Below, piece by piece: positions 33,588-44,800 of a DNA stretch of 64,000 bases. Within the stretch, counting starts at the first letter, position 1, and every line of letters begins with the position of its first letter. Where the stretch lies: assembly GCA_003049465.1 (NCBI GenBank), contig PYSS01000091.1, positions 102,046-166,045 of the forward strand. Reading direction: 5' to 3'. The notes under the pieces were generated by a model. That model was given only the letters and a program-made list of their open reading frames with translations, did not search any database and had not been told where the DNA came from. The position numbers and the translations under genes were made by a program. The DNA is from Magnaporthiopsis rhizophila (taxonomy: Eukaryota; Ascomycota; Sordariomycetes; Magnaporthales; Magnaporthaceae).

Positions 33588-34414
33588 ATGGCCTCGGCAG
33601 CATCGGCATTTGCCCGCACGGCGGCGCGCCCAGCCTTCCGCGCGGCCTTTAGGCGGCCACAGTTCCGGCGCGATGGCGGCAGGCGGTGGGAGAGCACGGC
33701 CGGCTCGGCCCAGGCCGGCCCCCAGCAGAGCTGGTTCAAGCGCATGTGGGACAGCCCTATCGGGCTCAAGACGGTGCACTTCTGGTGAGTCTGGGAGGCC
33801 GCGCGACTACGATAATACCAAGAAACAAATGGCCGTGAGCAAAGTCGGACTGACCCGGAGTTGGCGTGAATTAGGGCCCCTGTCATGAAGGTATGATATG
33901 ACATCGCAGGAACCAAACCCAAATCAACCCCTTACTCCTCGGCAAGAGCAGGGGCGTACATGCCAGAAGCCAGAGCGCTAACCTCCCACAAGTGGGCCGT
34001 CGTCCTCGCCGGCGTCTCGGACTTTGCCCGTCCGGCCGAGAAGCTGTCGCTCACCCAGAACGCCGCCCTGACCGCGACGGGCTTCATCTGGACCCGCTGG
34101 TGCTTGATCATCAAGCCCAAGAACTACCTGTGCGTTCCATCATCTGGCTCTGCGTCACTGTGTTTCGGATGCGATGCTACTTATATGCGCACACATTGCT
34201 AACACTGCTTGGCAAAAAAAACAAAAAAAAAAAAAACAATAAAAGACTGGCTGCTGTCAACTTCTTCCTGGGCATCGTCGGCATAGTCCAGGTCAGCCGC
34301 ATCCTGCTGTACCAGCAGTCGCTCAAGGCCCAGGGCGCCCTACCCGCCGCGGCTCAGGCGGTTGAGAAGAAGGCTGCAGACGCCAAGGAGGCCGTCAAGG
34401 CTGCCAAGCCTTAG
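33588..34414 (+). CDS. MPC2: Mitochondrial pyruvate carrier subunit (MPC2 type)
   Basis: Four exons, 33588-33784, 33875-33890, 33993-34129 and 34246-34414, give 172 residues. All phases match and each intron (90, 102, 116 nt) has a CTGAC or CTAAC branch site. Exon 2 is a 16-nt microexon carrying APVMK of the conserved FWAPVMKW motif. The N-terminus (about 45 residues, Arg/Ala-rich) is a presequence. The MPC domain follows with VSDFARPAEKLSLTQNAALTATG, WTRWCLIIKPKNY and AAVNFFLGIVGIVQVSRI, which fit MPC2/MPC3 rather than MPC1. The protein pairs with MPC1 in the inner membrane to import pyruvate. The C-terminus is an Ala/Lys-rich helix. Intron 3 has an A-rich stretch instead of a polypyrimidine tract before its acceptor. 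A poly(T) run begins 15 nt after the stop codon. Confidence 0.93.
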
Positions 34415-34422
34415 TCTCTTTC

Positions 34423-34428
<6 letters not shown>

Positions 34429-34481
<53 letters not shown>

Positions 34482-34505
34482 NTTTTTTTTTTTTTTTTTT
34501 TTTTT
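34429..34505. repeat. Poly(T) tract with an N, in the MPC2 3' region
   Basis: About 77 T with one undetermined base at 34482, beginning just after the MPC2 stop codon and so probably inside its 3' UTR or terminator. The length is uncertain because of the N. Confidence 0.9.
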
Positions 34506-35419
34506 GCGTTTATCTCTCGGCTGTCGTTTTTTTTTCTCTCACACAAACCTCTTAGAAAGCCGGGCTCTTCAGATAGACACCGGGGGCGCATTGAATGGAA
34601 ATAACATTGATTGCGGCCCCTCAACGGACACCTCGGTCGTTGTTTGTTATCGTCCTGTATTAAAGAGAATCATGGGGACGCATGTTACGTGGGGTTATCA
34701 CGTTGTAATGAATGAATCCAAATGTTTTCTAAAGAAACCGACCAAAAAATCAACATCACGATACTGGGGTCCGTCCCTTCCTTTCCCTTATTTCCCAGCC
34801 GGGTAAGCAGTCAGAGCACATCAAAAGGTTCAAGAACGCTCTCGGCATTTTCGCCGACCAGGCATGCCGTGGACATGCGCCCCAGATAAAGGCTCTTCTT
34901 TATTTCACTCCACACGTAGCGGGCTCATATCATGCGGACCATGCAGACGTCCCAGGTCAGTCAACAGTTCGACTCCACAAATAACCTGGAGATACCCTTC
35001 ATCCTTAGAGACAAACGTCAATTCCTGCTATTTTCTCGTTCTCCATCATAACAAATCCTCTCGTACCCTTCATTGTACCTCAGGGGGTATATCTCTGTCG
35101 CCCATCCATCCACCAACCAATTCTTGATCGTCCCTGAAAAATCTCGTCATGCCAACTTTCGAAAGAATCGTATTATATGGCACTCCGATCCGAGCTCGCG
35201 CGAAGGCGGCGTTTGAAATGAAGTCAAAAATATGGATGGTGTCCCAACAGAGAGCGACCACCACTGCCAGCCATGGAGTGATGAGCTGGTAAGTTATAAA
35301 AGCTTCACGAAACCCGGGGCCACGAGCTGAGCACCTATCAGTGCCGGCGGCAGGAGGGTCGTGGCCGAGATGGCGCCCGGAACTTGGTCATCGAGCCGTT
35401 CCTTGGAGGCACGTGCTGC
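34506..35419. other. Convergent intergenic region between MPC2 and the chitin synthase activator
   Basis: No protein-like frame or repeat was recognised. The 3' UTRs of both genes should lie here. Confidence 0.55.
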
Positions 35420-38400
35420 TCACATAACAACACACTCGCCCTCCTGCTTCGGGGTGCTGCGTGAAATGCGCTCACGTGCCCTAGGCCCGTTTTTACCTGA
35501 CCGCTTGAGGTCCTCGAGCCGCTCGCGCGCCTTGGGGAAATCCTGGGCTAGAGGATGAAAGAAAACAATGTTAGTATACTACACCACGGGGAGTACAGAT
35601 AGCTAGGCAAAATAGGGGAGAGACAAAATTGGAATACTCACCAGCAGCGCGCCAGTACCACCTCTTGGCGTCCTCCATGTTCGCCGGCACGCCGATGCCA
35701 ACCTCGGTGAAGTATCCCATGGCGTACTCGGCTTTTGCAAGACCCGCGAGCGCCGCCTTGCGTGCCCACAGGTACGCCTCGGTGTCGCTCTGGCCCAGCA
35801 CGCCCTCGCTGCCCGTCAGGTACCATCCCGACAGCGCCAGCTCGCTCTGGTGCTCTTCCTGAGTTGCCGCCTTGGAATACCACATGATGGACAGCCTCGG
35901 GTCGATGGGGCAGCCCATGAGCCCGTACTCGTACGCCGCTCCAAGGCGGAACTGGCTGAACTTGTAGCCCAGGTCTGCCGCCTGCTTAAACAGCGACAGC
36001 GCGTACGCCTCGTCCCGGAGGATCGCGTCGTTGGGCTGCGCGCTCTCGTACAGGAGGGCCAGCTCGTGCAGAGCGTGAGGATTCTCCGCGTCCGCCCGCT
36101 CAGCCGCCCGCTTGAGCCAGCCCACAGCCTCGCGCGGGTTCTTTGGCTGGCCAAGCAGGCCCTTGAGGAGAATCATGCCGACCTTGTACATGGCTGGCGT
36201 GTCTCCCAGCATGGCCGCCCGCTTGTACCACTGTATCGCCTTGAGCGGGTCCTTGCGCGTGCCTCCGCCCTCCTCGTGCCCAATCTCGCAGCAGACCGCC
36301 GTCCGGTATGCTGCCGCCGCATTACCCAGCTTGGCCGCCGATTGGTAAAGCGTAAAAGCCTCCTTGTTGTCGGGCTCAGCCCCGAAGACGCCGCGGCCAA
36401 GGCAATCGGCCATGAAAAACATGGCCGCCGCATTCTGCGCGTGGGCCAGCTTCTTCAGGATCTTGTGGGCGTCTGTCGCGTACCGATCGCGCGACTTGGC
36501 CCGCCCCCTAGGATCTGGTATGCTGGGCACCAGCACATCCATAGCCTCCACCAGCCTCTTGGCGAGCTTGAGCGCCGAGTCCTGGTCGTTGGGGTCTGCC
36601 TTGATGATGCCCCTCAGCGACTCCAGCTCTCCCAACGTGACGGGCGCCTGTGCCTCGGCCTTCTGTTGCGGCGGGCCTTGGTTTATGGGCGCAGGGGGTG
36701 GTGGGGTTATATTTGCGTTGGGTGGCGGCGTGTTGTATTGGCGCACCGGAGGCGGTTTGTTGACCATCTGGTTGGCCAGCGAGTTCGGCATCAAGCCGGG
36801 CCGTATAGGGGCTGGATGTGCTGGCAATGAGTCCCCCCCGTTAGAGCCCATCATGATGGGCGCTGATTGTGTCGATGCGCCACTGCCGTGCCTGGTGGGC
36901 GCAGGGCCATTGAGGCCATAGCCCTGGGGTTGTCTGGGGTCAAAGCCGCCGCCGCCACCGCCGCCGCCAGGTCCATTCATTACGCCACCGGGCTGATATG
37001 GCTTGTACTGATCGGGGATGGCGGGCATGTCGCCCACCATCTCAAATACAGCCGCCTGGGGCTGCCTCAGATCGGGCTGCGACTTGGTCCTACTCATCTC
37101 CGGATGCCTCCCGGGACCCTGTTGCTCCAGGCTGGGGCGACTCGGTGGGTAATTCTGATCTAATGACGGTCGCCCGTTTGGCGGAGGCATTGCCCGGTAA
37201 TTATGCCCGTCAGACATGGACGAGACGCGGTTGTCCGGGTACTCGTTTTCCTGAGGTCCGCCGTAATAGTCGTAAAATTCATCGATAGAAGCTGACCCCT
37301 GCTGGCCCTGATCTGCGTACCCAGGCCCGTCGTAACCGCCGCCGCCTTGGCCTTGGTACTGACCACTTTGTGGCATCGGCGGGGGGTTCATCGGCGGGTT
37401 CCGCGGAGGGCCACGCATGCCTGTTGCCGTCGATGGCCGTAATGGCAGACCCATGCGGGGACCCGGCCCGCTAGGTCCTGGCCCGTTGTACGGTTGTGTG
37501 TCTGCGCGCATGGGACCTTGCGGGGGGCGCATACCGCCGCCTCTGGGATCCACGTTTGGCATAGTCATGGTCCGCGCGGGAGGGCCAAATCGATTCTCGT
37601 CTTCGTAGTCGCCACGGGGACCGTATCCTTGGTCGGGGCCGCCCTGGCGGCGGCGTGGGTCGGGGTAGTCGCCCTGGCTGTACCCTCGCTGCGGAGGAGG
37701 ACCACCGCGAGGCCCGTCCAGTGCCGGGCCGCCGCCGTCTGCTCGTTCTGGCGCTAGTGCCAAACCTCCCATCCGCTCGATGATCTTGTTCTCCTCATCC
37801 AAATCCGTTTTGCGGTTGTGACCAGGAAGAGCCGGAAACGGGCTATCGCCAAAGCCAGTGTCTTGAGTGCTCATCGGAGGGCGGTTGCGGGATGCTATCC
37901 ACGAAATTGTCAGATTTCAGACTTTGGCCAACCAGTGCTGCGGAGCAGGCGCCACGATACGTACAGTTTGGGTCAGCGGTTGCAGATCTCTCCATCGGAC
38001 GACCTGGTCCAGGTTGACCGGGCAGTCCGCGACCTGGCGGTCCGTTGGGGAATCCTCTCCCAGGTCCCGGGCCAGGACCGCCGCCGCGTTGGAGAAACGG
38101 CCCGCCTCGTCCTCCAGGTCCTCCAGGTCCGCCAGGCCCAGGAAAGGGACGGCCCCTTCCAGGCCCGGGTCCATTCGGTCCAGGACCGAGGCCGCCGCCA
38201 TAGTAGTCCTGGGGAGGGTAATTTTGTGGCGGGGGTCCCCTCTGGTAGCTTCTGTCGTCATACTGGTCGTATTCTGGTCCATAGCCGCCGCCTCCTCCTC
38301 CTCCTCCTCCTCCTCCTCTGCCGCCATAGTCATTATATCCGTAGCCGTCGTCATAACCTTCCTGGTATTGGTCGTACTGCTGGGGAGGCGGAGCGGTATA

Positions 38401-38523
38401 CTGCCGCTGAGGAGGGCCGCCCGGGCCTGGAGGATACTGTCGCTGAGGCGGTGGTCGCGGGGCGCCCGGCCCCGGGCCGTTGTATCCGCGCGGCGGCGGC
38501 TGTTGATAACCGTCGTAGGACAT
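35420..38523 (-). CDS. CHS4: Chitin synthase activator, Chs4/Skt5 family, Sel1 repeats and CaaX box
   Basis: Exons are 38523-37965, 37894-35642 and 35547-35420, giving 979 residues. Intron 1 (70 nt) has GTACGT and a CTGAC branch; intron 2 (94 nt) has GTGAGT and a perfect TACTAAC branch. Phases match at both. Residues 1-560 are Gly/Pro/Gln/Tyr-rich and disordered. Sel1-like TPR repeats cover about residues 665-935 (motifs such as AAKLGNAAAAYR and YKRAAMLGDTPAMYKVG). The last exon adds 43 residues ending in CVVM, a CaaX prenylation signal like that of yeast Chs4. These proteins recruit and activate chitin synthase at the plasma membrane. The last exon is easily missed: without it, reading through the donor gives a false C-terminus with no CaaX box. 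Confidence 0.9.
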
Positions 38524-41042
38524 GCTAAGGAGTCGCGAGTGTCAATTTTTTTTCTTTTTTTTTTTTTTTTTCCGTCGGGCAAGCTGTCAATCGTCTCTTG
38601 TTCGCTTCTCGCAACTCCGGCAACAGGGAGTCAAGCGACGAGGCGGATCGACGTCGATGCCCCTTTGAGCCCCTCCCCACTGCCGTTCTTGGACAAAGGG
38701 CTTAGTGTATGCAGGGACGGGATTGAAATTCGTGGGGACGCCTCTGCGGCGAACAATAGGCAGGTCTCGAGGGCCCCGGCGCAATTTGCCGCTTGCAGCG
38801 ACGGGAGTCGAGGCAGCCTAATCTGGGCGTCGCCGGCAGTCGCAGTCGCAGATCGCAGTCGTTTTGTGAGCAAGAGTTGGGATTGGAATTTCCGGACAAT
38901 GGGGTGGAAGAGAAATTCCAGAAATCGACTGTCGTTTGTGGTCGGGATCAAGCCAAGACTGGTGGTCCAGGGAAAGGCCCAGCTGGAGCTGCAGCAGTGT
39001 TGTTGCTTCCTGCAAAGGTGGCCGAGGTTTCGGCCCAAAGCTGATCGACAGTTTCGGCAGGGCTCCCACGGAAGGCGCGGATGGGGCTGCAGCTGAGATG
39101 CGGGTTTCCAAGGGTGGTGGCAGTGGTCTGGTGGCAAGTGCAACGAGAAATTGAGCCCTCCAATCCACAGCGACACCGTTCCAAAGGCATTGGAACGCCC
39201 GTTGGGAGTGGCCGCGTTTTTGGGTTGGGTGGCAGGCTTGCTTTGCTCTTGCGCTCCAGTTGGAGGTGGGGAGGCGAGTGGATGAGAGAGGAACGAGCGT
39301 CAAGCGAGGAGGGGTTCTGGCGGCCGTTGAAATTGCCGGGCCCGGCTGGGCGTGCTCCAGGGCTCCAGGGCTAGGTGTGCTAAGCTCCCCCACGCGGTCA
39401 ATGACACTGCCGTCCAGCCAAAACCCCAAGATGAAAGTTGCCTCTGTCCGGCCACACAACACGTCCAGCCGTCAATGCCTTGTGTTGACGCAGCAATGCG
39501 AGCAGCAGCACCGCCCATCAAATCACATCGAGTGCAGGTGGCATCAGCAGATACACCAAATTGATGGCTCGCACCAGGACGTGCCTTGCTCATGCAGCCC
39601 GTGCTGAAGCCAACTTTAGCGTTTCCGACTCGGCTCCAAGTCTCAGCCCTCTCGCCCTTCCTGTTGCGCTCTTACTTGTGCGTGCGCCAGCCGCGCGAAA
39701 CAGGGCCAAAGTCACAGGTCCCGAGCTGCTCTTTTTATTTTGGACCCCATGATCCCTGCGCCAATCGTCGCGTTTGTAACTGAGGCACCTCGCAAGGGGC
39801 CGGGCGGCCTGTGTTGGCCTCGAACCACGGCTCCGCGAGATGACGAAGGGTCACACCACATCTCGAAAGCCTCGTCTTTGTAGCATCCATTTCGGGAAAC
39901 GGCCAGATTCCTTTTTCTACTTCTCCCGACCCCCCATAAAGACACGACTCTGCGCGCAGCCTCCTTGTTTTGACGCCGTCGCGCTCGTCTGGCACCTGCA
40001 TCCGTCAGCTAAAGTTTGGGACCCAAACCGTGGTGCCCGCTTTGGATTCGCCGCCTCATCTGTCTAGCACTGGAGGCTGAGAAGCCAGTCGCCCTATTAG
40101 GCTTTGATCTCGTCGTAATAGCAATTTCACATCCGCCGCCGCCAGTAAGCGTGAAAGGACAACAATAACAACAACAAAATCTGGAAGGTTGCCGGAACAT
40201 ATGAACGTGCAGGCATGATACTTGTCAATATCCGGTTGGGGCGAGTGCACGCATCCAATCCAACCCCTGGATGCGAGCTTAAATGTCTCCATCCCAAGAA
40301 AGAAGCTTGGATGAAGTCTCGTCTTTATGCCATGAAGACGATCAAAGACTTTGGCAATGTGTCCAACCGCCCGCAGTCGCCGGCCTCTCGCTTTCGCTCA
40401 CATTCTCTCTATCCCAAACCCCCAACCCGTGGGGGATCTCCGCGGCACAAACGGGCATCAACTAATGTACCCGGTCGTGGATGGCAGATCTCCCGCGAAG
40501 CCGCGTCCATCTGAAGTTGGGGTGGCTGAGCCTGCTCGACTCGACGTGGGAAGGCATGAAGGACACACCTTCCGGCAGCCAGACCACGACAGATACCCTG
40601 CAAGGGTCGTCCAATGTGGCTGCGTCCGCTAACCATTGACGGCGAATAGGGTGATGATGCGATGCATTGCGGGAAGGAGGTTAGCGGGCTTCTGGGTATG
40701 CATGCAATCAATGGATCAAAGGGGAGGGGAGCCTAGACCCAGGCCGGGCGAATCCTTGGTTCGGCCTATCAAGCCAACGACATCGTCTCCCGGCTGCTAA
40801 TTCTCAGATGCGCGATGGATGCCCAAGCAGTGTTGTGTCATGGCACAAGGACAGTAGCTCGTAGCCCATCTCCATTTCATCTATATACTGCATATACAAC
40901 GACAAAAATGCACCACTGAGCAGACGCCACGATCACGGTCCTCGAATTTGTCGCACGCAGAGAGAGGTCCAAGGCCAGTCAGTCACTGCCAGTCCACGGC
41001 CACAGCGTGATGCACCCCTCGTGAGAACGTAACAACGGGAAG

Positions 41043-41096
<54 letters not shown>

Positions 41097-41102
41097 CCNN
41101 NN

Positions 41103-41144
<42 letters not shown>

Positions 41145-41869
41145 AATATCACAGGCCGGAGCCGCCCACAGCGCCGCGCGTCCCAGCGGCCTTGGCAAAA
41201 CCGCCAGGCCTGCCGTCTCGGCATCTCCACATCTCCACTCGTTGTGAGAATTGATAACTTGGACAACAAACTCGGAGGCCGCCATCGGGCCATGACGACA
41301 TTGAGCTTTCGTTCATGATCGCCTCCCCCGGACGCATCGACAGGGGAGAGAGAGAGATACAGAGGCTGAGTCACCTGGTCATGCGTGTTGTGCCAAGCAA
41401 TAAACGCGGCTGAGAGAAAATGTGTCCCAGGGATGCTAAGGTTCCAAATATGCTAGCCTCGCCGGCCCATTCCAACCAACGGCTGGATGTTTTAGGTACC
41501 CGAGGGGTTCAGGATTCAAGATTCGGGGAGAAAAAAATTGCCACCCCCTTTTCGTCTGTTTCCGATTTCGCCGTTTTACGCAGGGTAGTAGAGTACCGTA
41601 CTATAATATTCATAAACCAGGAGCCCTACCTATTCGCCATTCCGTATATAGCTTGTTTCGTCCGCAGAAACAAAACGCCCACCCACAAAGCAGAATAACT
41701 CACGCCAGACATGGCAAAGCTATCTCTCTTGTAACCCAATCTCTCCAATCCTCGCCTAGCATCTCACCAGCTAGTCCAAATCAGGGAGCATCCCCCTGTC
41801 GCCGCGTAGCCTCTAGCAGCCCTGCTGAGATCATAAACCCGTCAGCCATCCTCACATCAGCACATCAGC
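38524..41869. other. 3.3-kb intergenic region, promoter of the chitin synthase activator
   Basis: 38524-39500 is probably the 5' leader and promoter of the minus-strand activator; it includes a T-rich run at 38546-38571. The rest has no protein-like frame. A long poly(A) tract with an NNNN gap lies at 41043-41143. Confidence 0.5.
41043..41143. repeat. Poly(A) tract with GGCCC and an NNNN gap
   Basis: An A run is interrupted by GGCCC and four undetermined bases at 41099-41102, then continues as A. The break looks like an assembly join between two reads that both end in homopolymer. Confidence 0.9.
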
Positions 41870-44800
41870 TCAGCTAGCCGGCGGTCGCTGAGGATGGCGC
41901 CATGTACCGGTTTCAGCCGTCTTCCGCTGGAGGTCCAGAAGCGTCTGCACAGTGGCGGCGAGCTGGGCCACTTGCTCCCTCGTCTCCCGCATCTCCCGCC
42001 TCATCGCATCGATCGCCGACAGGATGGGCTTGTGGGCGTCGGACAGCAGCCGTGCAGTCTCCGTCGTGGCCGTCGCCCTCTCCTCCAGCTCCGACGCCTG
42101 TTTGTGCATCTTGTGAAGCTGCGACATCCTGCTGTCGAACAGTGAGCGCGGCGAGGAGAACAACTCGACGAGGGTCTGCGTCGCAACGCTCCTCTTGTGA
42201 AATCGACTGGATATCTGGTTGTGGATCTCGACCAGCGTGATGACGGCATGCGCAAACACGTCCGACAGCGTCTCGGACAGGTCGATCTCATCATCGCCGA
42301 CTCTGTGCCTCTGGACGAATTTCTCGTGGTGGCAGACTATATCGCTGATCTGCGACCCGATGTCTTGGAATCGCGGCGCAAGCGTGTTGAGGAGAATCCA
42401 CGTGAGATTCAGGGGCACGAAGCCCCCGTCTTCAAAGCCCGTCGTACGGGTATATCCACCCCGGGTGCCGGACTTCCCATCGCCGGGCGCGACGGTCAAT
42501 GCCGAATCGGGAGGCATCGCCGCCCCGGCACGAGGAAAGTGAACAGTGGCGTGGCGGTTGTAAGCAACACACATCTGGAGGATCGCCAGCGGCCTGTCCA
42601 AGACGAGCCACCGCGGCCGCGCAATGGGCGTGGCCAAACCCTCCTTCTTCAGAATGCGCTCGACATTTAGCAAGGGGAGGTCGTCAAGCTTTGGCCGCAT
42701 CTTCTCCCAGACCCTGACCCAGAGTCCGACCTGCGCCCGCGAGGGGCTAAAATCGGCCCCGTGGTCGGCGACAAGGCTCTCGATGAAGGCAGGAGCATCT
42801 CTCGCCAGCGCCATGTGTACCACATTTCCAAAGAGTTTGCTGGGCACGTTGACATCGCATCTGTAGCCAGCGAGTAACATCTTGCGGACGGGGAGATGCC
42901 GTCGAGAAATCGCTGCGTGCAGCGGAGTGCCCAGCATTTCGTCCGCGTCGTTGATGTCCACTCTGTCCAATATCTCCTTGAGCAGCGATTCATCCCCGAG
43001 GTCGTCTCTCTTGGGTCGATACAAGTAGCACGCGAGCTGGGCAGGTTTGCCAGCCGGGCCTCCGGTCCAGGAAACGGGGTCGGTCCTGTTCAAGACTGAT
43101 CGAACCAGATCGAAAGGCTGGAAGGCGGGAGCATCGCCGATCTGTGTGGCCATCGCGACACGAATGGCGTAGTATAGGGGATCAGGCCTCTTGGATTGGC
43201 CGACGGTCGATGCTCTGTCTCGACTCACGGCTGCGAGATCTTCACGGTCGTATATCTCCACCCACCGGCGGAGAGCATCGGTATTTTCGGGGTCGAACAG
43301 GGAAAATGCCAGGTCTTTTAGACCACCGAGCGAGCCGTTGTCGTCCCCCAGGGAGAACAGATGGTCGAATCCATGCATGCAGGCGTAATCAAGAAATATG
43401 GCCGTCTGTCCTTTAGAGACTGGCCGCGCTGGATCTTGCTCCTCTGTGCCTCGGGTGCGGTTACTCCATGGAAGCATTCCGAAACACTCTCTGGCGAGTC
43501 TCTCCTCTGCTATTCTCCTAGCAGCCAGCCCCGACTTTGAGAGGAGATCCTCGTTTTGCTTCGGACTGGAGGTCGCGTCCGGGCGGATGAACTGCTCGAC
43601 CTGGCCAGCGAGCTTGAGGCAGACGTATGCCCAAACCGAAGAGTGTGAGACGGTTATGGCCCCCGATTCTGACACCTTGAAGAAGTTTTGGCAAGCCCGC
43701 AGGGTTTTGGCAGCCGGGGCGTTACCAGCCTCGCCCTCGTGCAGGGCGAAATACTGCTTCGATTGCAATCCACCCCTCGAAGATAACACCCACATGAACA
43801 CACGCTGAGCGGCTTGGTCAACCACACATCGCTCTCTTTCGTTGACGCCGAGTGTCCTGTTGTAGGCCTGGTCGTAGATTTGAACGAGGTCTTGGAGGGG
43901 GCCGCGGAACGTTTGTCCCTTGATTTTCTCCCACTCATCCACGATCTGGTTGGTTGTGTTGTCAATGTTAAGAACCTTGTCGAGACATAGGCCTGCCCAA
44001 ATGAACCTAGAGCGTTGACCAATATCGTTAGAAGGCGGCCCGTAATCAATTTGGTGTGGGTGGAGAGGGAGGATCGGTGTTGACGAACATTCCTTCCGCC
44101 TTTTTGGATAACACGCTAGCAATTTTATTCGATATATCCTCGCTGAGGGTGCCAGGCCGATCCTTGACGAAGGCGTCCACTCTTGCTTGGATGAACGCCT
44201 CCATATCACCGAGACTGTTGTCTCCGCCGGTGACAATCGTCTTCGCCGATGAGAAGAAGCCGGTCAAGTGAACAATTTCCTGGCTGCTGAAGAGCAACCG
44301 AAGCTTCTGCGGCTCAGCCATCTCGTTGACGTCTCGAATGGCCCTCAAGAGAGTGTAGTGATCTAGAAGCCCATTCAGCCCGTCGATGATAATGGTGGTG
44401 ACCTGCCGGCTGTTGACGACTTTGACGAGAAGTTCCTTGGCATCTTTAAGTCCTAGGGGGACATGACCTATGGCTCCGGATTGCGTCGACTTCTCGAAAG
44501 CCTCCTCGACTTCCTCAACTACTTGACTGCGGTCCGGTGACATAGACAACTGGCCTAGGATTGCACGCAGTATGCGGGCCGCTTCCGCCTTGTCTAGAGC
44601 ACCTCTCCTAGCCTCGCCGCCGCCACTTCCAGTCGGGTTGGTGCTGCAGTAGAAGTAGGCGACATCCCGCTGCATTCTCTGTCGGAGCATCCGGTCGAGC
44701 ACTAGTGCCACAAGAGTCGACTTCCCGGTGCCCAGGGTTCCTTTGATCCAAAGCTGGCGACCTCCGCCATCTTCCCACTCTCGGTACGATGGATCCTCGA

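Noticed and set aside
37867..39096. Plus-strand frame of 409 codons opposite the chitin synthase activator
   Set aside because: Antisense shadow of Gly/Pro-rich coding exon 1; the minus strand has the matched splice sites and Sel1 domain.
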